64,000 nucleotides of DNA from Cognatundibacterium rugosum (GTDB taxonomy: Bacteria > Pseudomonadota > Gammaproteobacteria > Burkholderiales > Burkholderiaceae_D): positions 47,695 to 111,694 of the forward strand of contig NZ_JACOGG010000014.1 of the NCBI RefSeq assembly GCF_014284365.1, written 5' to 3'. Shown one piece after another: positions 49,428 to 59,300 of the stretch. The first letter of the stretch is position 1. Each line of letters begins with the position of its first letter. A program made the position numbers and the translations under genes. The notes beneath the pieces were generated by a model. The model was not told the DNA's origin, did no database searches, and saw nothing but the letters and a program-made list of their open reading frames with translations.

Positions 49428-50344
49428 TGTCCGCCCTCCATAATCTGCAGGAAGACATCTTCCAGATCGGCCTGTAACAACTGCATATCTTCAAACACAC
49501 AACCGGCCTGACGGAAAGCCGCCAATATGGATTCAACCTGATTGAAATCGGTGACACGCAACACAAACTGACGCGGATCCGCGGTCACTTCATGGCTGAT
49601 GATTTTATCGCTGAGCACCTGTGGCAACTGGGTATTTCCGCTGGCTGCAACCGTTATGCGTAACTGCGAACCGGATATCCTTTGTATCAGTGCCGCGGTA
49701 CTGTCTAGCGCAACGACCTTACCCGACTTGAGCATCGCAATGCGATTGCACAGCGCCTGAGCTTCTTCCAGATAATGGGTCGTGAGCACGATGGTATGAC
49801 CATCACGGTTCAGTCTGGAAATAAACTTCCACAGGGTCTGACGCAATTCAACATCCACACCGGCGGTCGGCTCATCCAGTACGATCACTGGTGGCTTGTG
49901 CACCAGTGCCTGCGCCACCAGAACCCGGCGTTTCATGCCACCTGACAGCGAACGCATATTGGCATCTGCCTTATTGGTCAGATCCAGGTTCTCCATAATT
50001 TCATCAATCCATTTGTCGTTATTTTTGATACCAAAATAACCGGATTGCATGCGCAGGGTTTCACGCACGGTAAAGAAAGGATCAAATACCAGCTCTTGTG
50101 GCACGACACCGAGGTTACGACGCGCATTGCGATAATCGCTGACCACATCATGTCCCTGGACGCTGATATTACCCGCGTCGGCACGGTTGAGGCCGGCCAG
50201 GATAGAAATGAGCGTGGTCTTACCTGCACCATTTGGACCCAACAGGCCGAAAAACTCACCCTCTTCTATCGATAGCGAGACGCCACCTAAAGCCTGTAAA
50301 GACTGGTAACGTTTTTGGATATTGCTAATTTGTATGGCTGCCAT
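49424..50344 (-). CDS. ABC transporter ATP-binding protein, YadG-like
   Basis: A 306-aa cytosolic ATPase. Walker A is GPNGAGKTT, the signature is LSGGMKRRV, Walker B is VIVLDEPTAGVD, and the H-loop is LTTHYLEEA. A C-terminal extension (about 220-306) is typical of YadG/NodI-type proteins. The frame is longer upstream (to 50398), but MAAIQISNIQKRY is the family start. It overlaps the permease gene by 4 bp. Confidence 0.93.
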   Translation of the reverse strand: MAAIQISNIQKRYQSLQALGGVSLSIEEGEFFGLLGPNGAGKTTLISILAGLNRADAGNISVQGHDVVSDYRNARRNLGVVPQELVFDPFFTVRETLRMQSGYFGIKNNDKWIDEIMENLDLTNKADANMRSLSGGMKRRVLVAQALVHKPPVIVLDEPTAGVDVELRQTLWKFISRLNRDGHTIVLTTHYLEEAQALCNRIAMLKSGKVVALDSTAALIQRISGSQLRITVAASGNTQLPQVLSDKIISHEVTADPRQFVLRVTDFNQVESILAAFRQAGCVFEDMQLLQADLEDVFLQIMEGGQ

Positions 50345-50419
50345 GTGGCGTGCTTGCACTTCAGTGCATTCAGAAAGTGGATTTAAGGTAAGCGCCAATT
50401 TTCAGTGGCGAAACCTTTG

Positions 50420-50425
50420 ATTATA
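50420..50425 (-). promoter_or_regulatory. Candidate -10 box of the ABC transporter pair
   Basis: TATAAT on the minus strand, 76 bp before the ATPase ATG and downstream of the mlaB gene. It follows an ACTGACC/GGTCAGT hairpin (50450-50477). The -35 is poor. Confidence 0.35.
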
Positions 50426-50495
50426 GGGGATTTTCAGAGAGAGAACCGGACTGACCCGAAACTTCGTTCAGGTCAGTGGCTCATTGCCGTGAGCG

Positions 50496-50783
50496 TCAAT
50501 GTCGCTCAGGTGTATGTACAGAGGTATGCGTAACAAATTGCGCGCTGAGTCCGTAAAGACGAATCAGACTGTCCAGCCCGGCAGGAACATGAAGACAAGT
50601 AATTTGTTGACTTTTTACCAGCAAATCTCGCTGCCACGCGATCATCGCCGCAACGGCTGAAGAATCCAGCTGGGAAAGCCCTGAGAAATCAAACTCACAC
50701 TCTCCCGCAAGTATCGCTGCCTTACCGGCAGCAATGACTTGCATTGCATTATGCTGAGTGAGTTCCTGACCGACTGTAAACAC
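50496..50783 (-). CDS. mlaB: STAS-domain protein MlaB
   Basis: A 95-aa cytosolic STAS protein that supports the MlaFE ATPase-permease. The key segment is ECEFDFSGLSQLDSSAVAAMIAW with the conserved Ser after Asp. The start is GTG with AGGTG five bases before. It is the last gene of the mla operon, 10 bp after mlaC. Confidence 0.9.
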   Translation of the reverse strand: MFTVGQELTQHNAMQVIAAGKAAILAGECEFDFSGLSQLDSSAVAAMIAWQRDLLVKSQQITCLHVPAGLDSLIRLYGLSAQFVTHTSVHTPERH

Positions 50784-50793
50784 AGATCACCTA

Positions 50794-51432
50794 TTATTTT
50801 GAACCGGATTTAGCCGAAGCTGCTGCCAGTTTTTTGTTCTTTTCAACCAGAGTCTTAATCAGACCATCCATACCGGATTTGCTGATTTCAGCAGAAAAAC
50901 TGCCTTTATAGGTTTCTACCAACCAGGCACCCAACACATTGATGTCATAGATTTTCCAGCCCGCTGGCAGCTTCTCGAGACGATAGTTTAACTGAATTGG
51001 CTCGCCACGGGATTGAATCACCTGTGAGCGGACTTCAACTTCGGTATCTTCCGGCGCAGCACGTAAAGGTTTAAATTCCACACGCTGATCCTTGATTTGG
51101 GAAATTGCACCGGAATAAGTAAATACCAGCAAAGTGCGGAATTCGTTGGTCAACTGCTTTTGTTGCTCAGGTGTGGCTTCTCGCCAGCTTTTACCAGCAG
51201 CCAGAGAAGTCATTCTCGGAAAGTCGATATACGGCAGAATTTTACTTTCCACCATGTCATATACACGCTTCTGGTTACCGGCCTGGATATCCTTGTCGTT
51301 TTTAGCCAGATCCAGAATTTCCTGGCTCAGACGCTTAACCAACTGATCAGGGGCTTCCTGTGCCAGCGCGACACCGCCAAAGCTCAGACTTGCCATCAGC
51401 GTGATAACGAAGCGGTAAAAAAATGATTTCAT
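50794..51432 (-). CDS. mlaC: Periplasmic phospholipid-binding protein MlaC
   Basis: A 212-aa periplasmic protein with a Sec signal (about 1-24, ALA-QEA). It shuttles phospholipids between MlaA and MlaFEDB. Family segments are PYIDFPRMTSLAAGKSWREATPEQ and GEPIQLNYRLEKLPAGWKIYDINVLG. Confidence 0.95.
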   Translation of the reverse strand: MKSFFYRFVITLMASLSFGGVALAQEAPDQLVKRLSQEILDLAKNDKDIQAGNQKRVYDMVESKILPYIDFPRMTSLAAGKSWREATPEQQKQLTNEFRTLLVFTYSGAISQIKDQRVEFKPLRAAPEDTEVEVRSQVIQSRGEPIQLNYRLEKLPAGWKIYDINVLGAWLVETYKGSFSAEISKSGMDGLIKTLVEKNKKLAAASAKSGSK

Positions 51433-51516
51433 GTTTCTTTCCTTATTAGCCCGTACCGTTCAATGCGCATACGCAAAGTCCGGTTCAGGCCCCAGAGTTA
51501 ATAGATTACAGCAGAC

Positions 51517-52290
51517 TTAATCCTGCTCAGGGTTGATCTGCCCTGCACGCCGCTGAAGATAAGCATCGCGGATAAACACATATTTATCCAAAGCGGCCTC
51601 TTCAATTAATGACCCCGCATCCAGTACCGATGCACGCTTATCCACCAGACGTATCACCGTACCGGTATTGCGGATATAAACCGGCTCTTTATACGTCCAC
51701 AAGTCTGCCTTTAGATCGACAGGCATCGCAACTGTATCGCGCAAAGTAGAAGGTCCGAATACCGGAAGTACTAAGTAAGGACCAGATGGGACGCCCCAAC
51801 GCCCTAAAGTCTGACCAAAATCTTCTTTATGTTTGGTCAGCCCAGCTGGCGAGCCTATATCCAGAAAACCACCCAGACCAAAGGTCGAATTCAATGCAAA
51901 GCGCATAAAATCAGAGGCACTATCCCCCACTTTACCTTGCAACAGGTTGTTAACTGCGTTCCAGACATCACCAATATTGCTAAAAAAATTGCCTATGCCA
52001 GTTTGCACAAAACCGGGTGTTACATCGCGATAGGCACGTGAGACCGGTTGCAATACAGCCTGATCCACGTTGTCATTGAAGTTAAACATCACACGGTTAA
52101 AACCTTCTAGCGGATCACGTGGATTTTTACCGATATTGGTTTTAGTGCTGATGACATCAAGCGTTTGATCAGCCTTAGCCTTGATCTGCTCCATTTTCAC
52201 GGTACTGCATGCACTAAGCATCATACTCAGCATGAGCACCAGCAGAGCCATCAAACGGGAATAGCCCGGGATATATGGTTTCGCGTTCAT
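51517..52290 (-). CDS. mlaA: Outer-membrane lipoprotein MlaA (VacJ)
   Basis: A 257-aa lipoprotein with lipobox MLSAC (Cys about residue 28). It removes phospholipids from the outer leaflet of the outer membrane. Signatures are NPRDPLEGFNRVMFNFND and GFLDIGSPAGLTKHKEDFGQTLGRWGVPSGPYLVLP. It overlaps mlaD by 4 bp. In enterics mlaA is unlinked; here, as in other Burkholderiales, it lies in the mla operon. Confidence 0.96.
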   Translation of the reverse strand: MNAKPYIPGYSRLMALLVLMLSMMLSACSTVKMEQIKAKADQTLDVISTKTNIGKNPRDPLEGFNRVMFNFNDNVDQAVLQPVSRAYRDVTPGFVQTGIGNFFSNIGDVWNAVNNLLQGKVGDSASDFMRFALNSTFGLGGFLDIGSPAGLTKHKEDFGQTLGRWGVPSGPYLVLPVFGPSTLRDTVAMPVDLKADLWTYKEPVYIRNTGTVIRLVDKRASVLDAGSLIEEAALDKYVFIRDAYLQRRAGQINPEQD

Positions 52291-52763
52291 TTCTTTTGTT
52301 CCGAACTGCTGTCTGCAGCTTTACTGAATAAAAATTGACTGATCAGATTTTCCAGTACCACTGCGGACTGAGTCATCTTGATACGGTCACCGGCAGCCAA
52401 ATTCTGGGCATCACCACCAGGTTCAAGACCGATATACTGCTCACCTAACAAACCAGCCGTCAGGATTTTAGCCGAACTGTCTTTCGGGAACTGGTAGCGA
52501 GACTGCAACTGCAACGTCACGGTCGCCTGAAACGTCTTGTCATCAAAACGAATATCGGACACACGGCCAACGACCACACCGGCACTCTTGACCGCTGCAC
52601 GCGGTTTTAAGCCACCGATATTGTCAAAACGGGTTACTACATCATAGGTTTTTTCCAGCGACAATGCGCTCATATTTCCAGCTTTGAGCGCCAGAAACAG
52701 CAATGCTGCTGCACCGAGCACGACAAATAAACCCACCCAGAAATCCAGAGATTTTTTTTGCAT
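52287..52763 (-). CDS. mlaD: MCE-domain substrate-binding protein MlaD
   Basis: A 158-aa protein with an N-terminal membrane anchor (about 9-28) and an MCE domain (VVTRFDNIGGLKPRAAVKSAGVVVGRV). It forms the hexameric ring of the MlaFEDB complex on the periplasmic side. It is separated from mlaE by 115 bp. Confidence 0.95.
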   Translation of the reverse strand: MQKKSLDFWVGLFVVLGAAALLFLALKAGNMSALSLEKTYDVVTRFDNIGGLKPRAAVKSAGVVVGRVSDIRFDDKTFQATVTLQLQSRYQFPKDSSAKILTAGLLGEQYIGLEPGGDAQNLAAGDRIKMTQSAVVLENLISQFLFSKAADSSSEQKK

Positions 52764-52878
52764 TTTATTTCCTTACGCAGCAACGTCCATCACCATCCGG
52801 AAGTTTGCCAGCGAATATCAAGAGAATTAATTCGTTACGTATCTTTATGTGTCCGAAATCCGCAGTGCAGCCTGGCTG

Positions 52879-53649
52879 CTACTGAAACATCCAGGCGGTC
52901 AGCAGGAAATCCAGCCACAACACCAGCAGCGAAGACACCACAACAGTGCGGGTAGTCGCACGCGCTACACCCTCAGGCGTGGCCTGCGCTTCATAGCCCT
53001 GGAACAGCGCCACAAAAGTCACGGCAAAACCAAAAACGATGCTCTTAATGACACCATTACCAATATCCTGCCAGATTTCAACACCTGCCTGCATCTGCGA
53101 CCAGAACGAGCCGTTATCCACGCCGATCAGTTTCACACCAACGATATAGCCACCGATGATCCCCATTGCATTGAAAATCGCAGTCAGTATCGGCATAGCG
53201 ATCAGACCCGCAATAAAACGTGGCGCCAATACCCTTTGTATAGGATTGACTGCCATCATTTCCATTGCAGCCAGCTGCTCACCCGCCTTCATCAGGCCAA
53301 TTTCTGCCGTCAATGAAGTTCCTGCGCGACCGGCAAATAATAAAGCGGTGACGACCGGACCCAGCTCGCGTGTCAGCGATAGCGCGACCAGCAAACCGAG
53401 CGCCTCTTCTGAACCGTAGCGATTCAGCGTGTAGTAACCCTGGTACCCAAGTACAAAGCCAACAAACAAACCGGAAATCGCAATAATCACCAGCGAATAA
53501 TTACCGATAAAGTGTATCTGGTCGGTAATCAGCCTAGGCCTGCGCCACAAGCCACCTGCACTGAACAATATTGAAAAAAAACAGCGTGTGGCATAACCCA
53601 GGTCTGCCGCCCCTTCCCGTATGTGACGGCCTATCCATTCAAACATCAT
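52879..53649 (-). CDS. mlaE: Phospholipid ABC transporter permease MlaE
   Basis: A 256-aa inner-membrane permease (five to six helices). Signatures are LTRELGPVVTALLFAGRAGTSLTAEIGLMK and EQLAAMEMMAVNPIQRVLAPRF. It overlaps mlaF by 4 bp. Adjacent ATGs at 53649 and 53646 are both possible starts. Confidence 0.95.
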   Translation of the reverse strand: MMFEWIGRHIREGAADLGYATRCFFSILFSAGGLWRRPRLITDQIHFIGNYSLVIIAISGLFVGFVLGYQGYYTLNRYGSEEALGLLVALSLTRELGPVVTALLFAGRAGTSLTAEIGLMKAGEQLAAMEMMAVNPIQRVLAPRFIAGLIAMPILTAIFNAMGIIGGYIVGVKLIGVDNGSFWSQMQAGVEIWQDIGNGVIKSIVFGFAVTFVALFQGYEAQATPEGVARATTRTVVVSSLLVLWLDFLLTAWMFQ

Positions 53650-54449
53650 GCGTTCCCCTTCAGACCCAGATCGTCCATCAGTGACTTACCGGGGTAATGA
53701 AATGGCACCGGCCCATCGGCTTCTGCATGTACAAACTGCTTCACATACGGATCCTCAGAGTCACGCATCTGTTCCGGAGTTCCATGCGCCACAATTTTTC
53801 CCTGAGACAGGAAATACACATAATCAGCAATCGCAAACGATTCATGCACATCATGTGATACCAATATGGAGGTCGACCCCAGTGCATCATTCAGATTGCG
53901 GATCAGATTCGCAGTCACGCCCATAGAAATCGGGTCCAGACCAGCGAAGGGTTCGTCATACATGATCAATTGCGGGTCAAGTGCCACCGCACGCGCCAGT
54001 GCAACGCGACGTGCCATCCCACCGGAAATCTCAGCCGGCATCAGATGTGCCGCATTTCTGAGGCCAACAGCCTGCAACTTCAACATCACCAGATCACGAA
54101 TCACCGCTTCAGAGTAATTAGTGTGTTCACGCATGGGAAATGCCACGTTATCAAACACACTCAGATCCGTGAATAAGGCACCGTGCTGAAATAGCATGCC
54201 CATTTTGCGCCGGATGGCGTACAAACCCGCAGCATCCAGCGTATGCACAGCCTGGCCATTAACGGTCACGCTGCCTTGCTGTGGCTGGATTTGCCCGCCG
54301 ATCAGGCGCAGTATCGTGGTTTTCCCAGAGCCGGACCCACCCATGACGGCGATGACCTTACCACGTGGGAAATCCATACGCAGGCCGGACAAAATAGTCC
54401 TGCTTCCATATCCGAATTGGATATCACGAATTTCGACAAGATTGGACAC
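53646..54449 (-). CDS. mlaF: Phospholipid ABC transporter ATPase MlaF
   Basis: A 267-aa ATPase with Walker A GGSGSGKTT, signature ISGGMARRVALARA, Walker B LIMYDEPFAGLD and H-loop LVSHDVHE. The frame extends to TTG 54458; the preferred start is GTG 54449, giving MSNLVEIRDIQFGYG as in homologues. No ribosome-binding site is evident. It is the first gene of mlaFEDACB. Confidence 0.95.
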   Translation of the reverse strand: MSNLVEIRDIQFGYGSRTILSGLRMDFPRGKVIAVMGGSGSGKTTILRLIGGQIQPQQGSVTVNGQAVHTLDAAGLYAIRRKMGMLFQHGALFTDLSVFDNVAFPMREHTNYSEAVIRDLVMLKLQAVGLRNAAHLMPAEISGGMARRVALARAVALDPQLIMYDEPFAGLDPISMGVTANLIRNLNDALGSTSILVSHDVHESFAIADYVYFLSQGKIVAHGTPEQMRDSEDPYVKQFVHAEADGPVPFHYPGKSLMDDLGLKGNA

Positions 54450-54764
54450 AGTAATCAATAGTGTTTTGCAAAAACCAGATTGTAATGCAGAACACTCAAG
54501 AAGGTGGGGAGTTGAAAATGATTTTTTTGCAATAAAACTTATATTAATTTAAATAAATGATTTTTAAAAAATAATAATCACAAATTTAATCAATTCATAA
54601 AATTTTATTCAAAACCAGTAGTAGAAATACTATGAAAATTAATGAATATTGGGTCATTAATTACAAAAAGTCACTAAATTTAAACTTTGTCTGTGCTTTT
54701 TTCCCACAGGATTCCCCGTATCGATGAGGGAATCCTGTTGATATTTACATTACAAATGCCGCGA
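54450..54764. other. AT-rich region between gltD and mlaF, no gene seen
   Basis: 315 bp with marked A/T runs (54530-54690), unlike its surroundings. It holds a 9-bp inverted repeat, AATTAATGA (54637-54645) / TCATTAATT (54654-54662), with an 8-nt gap, an operator-like element. Nearer gltD is a 10-bp stem, CAGGATTCCC (54707-54716) / GGGAATCCTG (54728-54737), which may end gltD transcription, although no T-tract follows on that strand. The mla promoter must lie here. Confidence 0.6.
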
Positions 54765-56228
54765 TTAACGTGGCAATACGGAAGCGCCCATCAGAGCCAG
54801 ATCGACCTCACGCGCGCACTGACGCCCCTCGCGTATAGCCCATACCACCAGCGACTGACCACGACGCATATCGCCAGCCACAAAGACCTTAGGGACATTG
54901 GTCTGATAGCAGCCTGCACCTTCTGTACTCGCTCTGGCGTTACCACGCGCATCCTTGTCGACACCAAATGCGTCCAACACCTGTTGCACTGGCGAGACAA
55001 AACCCATGGCCAGTAAGACCAGGTCTGCTTTCAGCTCAAATTCAGAATCCGGCACTTCCTGCATTTTGCCGTCTTTCCATTCAACTCTGCAGGCAATCAG
55101 CTTATCGACCTTGCCAGCCTTACCTTCCAGACGTTTGGTGGCGACTGACCAGTCGCGCTCGCAGCCCTCTTCATGCGACGACGAAGTGCGCAATTTGGTT
55201 GGCCAGTAAGGCCAGACCAGCGCTTTATTTTCCTGTTCAGGAGGCTGCGGCAGCAATTCGAACTGAGTGACTGATTTGGCACCATGGCGATTCGAGGTAC
55301 CAACGCAGTCAGAGCCTGTGTCACCACCACCGATCACGACCACGTGCTTGCCGGCAGCCAGTATCTGGTCTTTGAGCTTATCACCGGCATTGACCTTATT
55401 CTGCGCCGGCAGAAATTCCATCGCAAAGTGCACGCCTTTGAGTTCACGGCCCGGCACTGGCAAATCACGTGGCACCTCGGCACCACCTGCAATCACCACT
55501 GCATCAAAGTCTTTTTGCAATTGCTCAGGACTGATGATTTCTTTCGACCAGTTAGTGATATTGCCAGGAAAATCCTTACCGACCAGCACGCCCGTGCGGA
55601 ACACCACCCCCTCCGCCTGCATTTGCTCTATGCGGCGATCGATATGACTCTTTTCGAGTTTAAAGTCTGGAATGCCATAGCGCAGCAAACCGCCGGCACG
55701 ATCATTTTTTTCAAATACCGTCACCTCATGCCCTGCGCGCGCCAACTGCTGAGCTGTTGCCAACCCGGCTGGACCGGAGCCAACAATCGCCACTTTTTTT
55801 CCTGTCTTTACACTGGCCGGCTGCGGCGTGACCCAGCCATTTTCCCAGCCCTTGTCGATAATGTAGTGCTCTATCGATTTGATGCCGACGGCGTCATCGT
55901 TGATGCCCAGCGTACAGGCCGACTCGCAAGGAGCAGGACAGATGCGTCCGGTGAATTCCGGAAAATTATTGGTGGAATGCAGTGTGTCGAGTGCGAGCTT
56001 CAGATTACCGTTGTACACCAGATCATTCCAGTCAGGAATGATGTTATTGACCGGACAGCCATTATTGCAAAACGGGATACCGCAATCCATGCAACGCGCA
56101 GCCTGAGTCTTCGCCTGCGCATCATCCAGATGGACTAAAAATTCTTTGTAATGTTTTTTACGTGACTGCGGTGCCTCGCTGGCTTCCTGCAGTCGCTGAT
56201 ACTCCATAAAACCGGTGACTTTTCCCAT
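54765..56228 (-). CDS. gltD: Glutamate synthase (NADPH) small subunit
   Basis: A 487-aa flavoprotein that passes electrons from NADPH to GltB. The N-terminal cluster region is [19 protein letters not shown]. The FAD site is [18 protein letters not shown], the NADPH site [12 protein letters not shown], and [19 protein letters not shown] is near the end. It follows gltB by 114 bp that hold a hairpin. Confidence 0.98.
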   Translation of the reverse strand: MGKVTGFMEYQRLQEASEAPQSRKKHYKEFLVHLDDAQAKTQAARCMDCGIPFCNNGCPVNNIIPDWNDLVYNGNLKLALDTLHSTNNFPEFTGRICPAPCESACTLGINDDAVGIKSIEHYIIDKGWENGWVTPQPASVKTGKKVAIVGSGPAGLATAQQLARAGHEVTVFEKNDRAGGLLRYGIPDFKLEKSHIDRRIEQMQAEGVVFRTGVLVGKDFPGNITNWSKEIISPEQLQKDFDAVVIAGGAEVPRDLPVPGRELKGVHFAMEFLPAQNKVNAGDKLKDQILAAGKHVVVIGGGDTGSDCVGTSNRHGAKSVTQFELLPQPPEQENKALVWPYWPTKLRTSSSHEEGCERDWSVATKRLEGKAGKVDKLIACRVEWKDGKMQEVPDSEFELKADLVLLAMGFVSPVQQVLDAFGVDKDARGNARASTEGAGCYQTNVPKVFVAGDMRRGQSLVVWAIREGRQCAREVDLALMGASVLPR

Positions 56229-56279
56229 GATAAAACCTCAATTCGTAAGGGGCTGATCGCCCTGAAATCCTGTTAAGCG

Positions 56280-56317
56280 GCATCACTGCGTGCAGACCTT
56301 CTGCGTAGCAGTGATGC
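56280..56317. repeat. Hairpin in the gltB-gltD spacer
   Basis: A perfect 10-bp inverted repeat, GCATCACTGC (56280-56289) / GCAGTGATGC (56308-56317), encloses a second short stem (GCAGA / TCTGC). It has no T-tract and lies between gltB and gltD, so it may set their relative expression through mRNA stability. Confidence 0.55.
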
Positions 56318-56342
56318 GCGCCGCATCGATAGCGAGCTCGCG

Positions 56343-59300
56343 TCAGGCAGCCTTGGCACTGACAGGCGCCTGTTTAGCTGCTGCCATTTCAGCCAGTGCA
56401 CGCTTGTATTCATTCGGGAATACCTTGATGAACTTGGCACGGCTGCGTGCCCAGTCATCCAGTATGTTGCGTGCCCGCGTACTGCCGGTATGTTTGAAGT
56501 GACGTTCAATCAGGCTGCGTAAAATAGCCTCATCGGTTTCGCCTTCGCCACCACGCAAGATGCTATGCCAGACAGATGCGTCAACCGTCGCAGCTTGCGC
56601 ATCACCCGCCAATACCGGCTCCAGACTGACCATGGCCAGATTGCACTTCGCTTCGAATTCGCCATCCGGGTCATACACATAAGCGATACCGCCCGACATA
56701 CCCGCTGCGAAATTACGTCCGGTCTGACCTAACACGATCACCGTACCGCCAGTCATGTACTCACAGCCGTGGTCACCGGTACCTTCAACAACCGCAACCG
56801 CACCGGAGTTACGTACCGCAAAACGCTCACCGGCCACGCCATTGATGAAAGCTTCACCAGCTATCGCGCCATACAACACGGTATTTCCACAAATGATGTT
56901 ATCGATTGCCCAGCCACGGAATTCTGTATTCGGGCGAATAATAATGCGACCACCCGACAACCCCTTACCGACGTAATCATTACCTTCACCGACCAGATCC
57001 AGCGTCACACCGTGTGCAAGGAAAGCACCGGCCGACTGGCCTGCGGTACCCTGCAACTGTACATGGATAGTGTCGTCCGGCAGACCGGCATGGCCATAAC
57101 GTTTCGCCACTTCACCCGACAACATCGCACCGACTGTGCGGTTCAGATTTTTGATCGGTTGGATGAACGATACTTTTTCACCGGTATCCAGCGCCAGTCT
57201 GGCTTGTGCGATGAGCTTGTTGTCCAATGCCTTGTCGAGTCCATGATCCTGCACATCCACATGGCGAATTGCTGCATCGGCACCGGCTTGCGGCTGATGG
57301 AAGATGCGCGCAAAGTCCAGACCTTTGGCTTTCCAGTGTGCGACCGCCTTCGATTTATCCAGCAAATCGACGCGGCCTATCAATTCATCATAAGTACGCA
57401 CACCCAGCTGCGCCATGATCTGACGCACTTCTTCGGCAACGAAGAAGAAGTAGTTCACGACATATTCAGGCTTACCAGAGAATTTGGCACGCAATACCGG
57501 GTCCTGTGTCGCAACGCCGACCGGGCAAGTATTGAGGTGACATTTACGCATCATGATGCAGCCTTCGACCACCAGCGGCGCAGTGGCAAAGCCGATTTCA
57601 TCGGCACCCAGCATCGCGGCAATGGCAACGTCACGACCGGTTTTCATCTGACCGTCCGCCTGTACCCTGACCCGTCCACGCAAGCCATTGAGTACCAGCG
57701 TCTGCTGAGTTTCAGACAAGCCCAGTTCCCAAGGTGTACCCGCATGTTTAATCGAGGACAGCGGCGACGCACCGGTACCGCCATCATGTCCTGCAATCAC
57801 AACGTGGTCAGCCTTGGCTTTAGACACACCAGCCGCAATCGTACCCACACCGACTTCAGAGACCAGCTTGACCGAAATCGATGCCTGAGGATTCACGTTT
57901 TTCAGATCATGTATCAGCTGTGCCAGATCTTCGATAGAGTAAATATCGTGATGCGGCGGCGGAGAAATCAGGCCAACACCTGGCACAGAGAAACGCAGCT
58001 TGGCGATATATTCGGAAACTTTGTGTCCAGGTAACTGCCCACCTTCGCCGGGTTTAGCACCCTGTGCCATTTTGATTTGTATCTGATCCGCAGAGCTCAG
58101 GTATTCAGCCGTCACACCAAAACGGCCAGATGCCACCTGCTTAATACGGGAGCGCAGCGAATCGCCATCCTGCAGCGGGATATCTACTTCTATCTGTTCT
58201 TTACCAATCACCGATGCCAGTGTCTCACCATTGCGAATCGGGATGCCTTTGAGCTCTTGCTGATAGCGCGCCGGATCTTCACCACCTTCGCCGGTATTAG
58301 ATTTACCGCCGATACGGTTCATCGCAATCGCCAGTGTGGCATGCGCCTCAGTACTGATAGAGCCCAGAGACATCGCACCGGTCGCAAAGCGCTTTACGAT
58401 TTCTTTGGCGGGTTCGACCTGCTCCAAAGGAATTGCCTTAGCCGGATCAATCTTAAATTCAAACAAACCGCGCAAAGTCATATGGCGCTTAGACTGATCA
58501 TTGATGATCTGCGCATATTCTTTGTAAGAATTGTAGTTATTGGCACGGGTCGAATGCTGCAGCTTCGCGATCGCATCCGGCGTCCACATATGGTCTTCAC
58601 CACGAATACGGAATGCATATTCACCACCGGCATCCAGCGCATTGGCCAATACCGGGTCCTGACCGAAGGCGGCCTGATGCAGACGCAAGGCTTCTTCTGC
58701 GACTTCAAACACGCCTATGCCTTCGACATTCGATGCTGTACCACGGAAGTATTTGTCGACCAGGGATTTGTTGAGGCCAATCGCCTCAAAAATCTGCGCG
58801 CCGCAATACGACATATAAGTCGAAATACCCATTTTGGACATCACCTTCATGAGGCCCTTACCAATCGCCTTGGTATAGTTGTAGATGGCTTTTTCAGCAC
58901 TCAGGTCACCGGGCAGATCTTTTACCATATCAGCCAGCGTTTGCATCGCCAGATACGGATGCACCGCCTCCGCACCATAACCTGCGAGCAAGGCAAAATG
59001 ATGGGTTTCGCGTGCCGAGCCAGTTTCGACTACCAGACCTGTCGTGGTACGCAAACCCTTGCTGACCAGATGCTGATGCACGGTTGACGTCGCCAGCAGC
59101 GCAGGAATCGCGACATTGTTGGCGTCCATCTTACGGTCCGTGATGATCATGATGTTGTGACCGGATTTAACCGCGTCCACCACTTCCGCACAGATAGACG
59201 CCAGCCGGGCTTCGATACCGTCCTTGCCCCAGGCGACCGGATAGCAAATATCCAGCTCATAGGACTTGAACTTACCGCCGGTATTGGCACTGATATTGCG

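Noticed and set aside
56769..58034. A 421-codon open frame on the + strand inside gltB.
   Set aside because: It is antisense to the highly conserved FMN and iron-sulfur region of gltB. It has no recognisable domain and no ribosome-binding site, and long antisense frames are common in such codon-biased genes.
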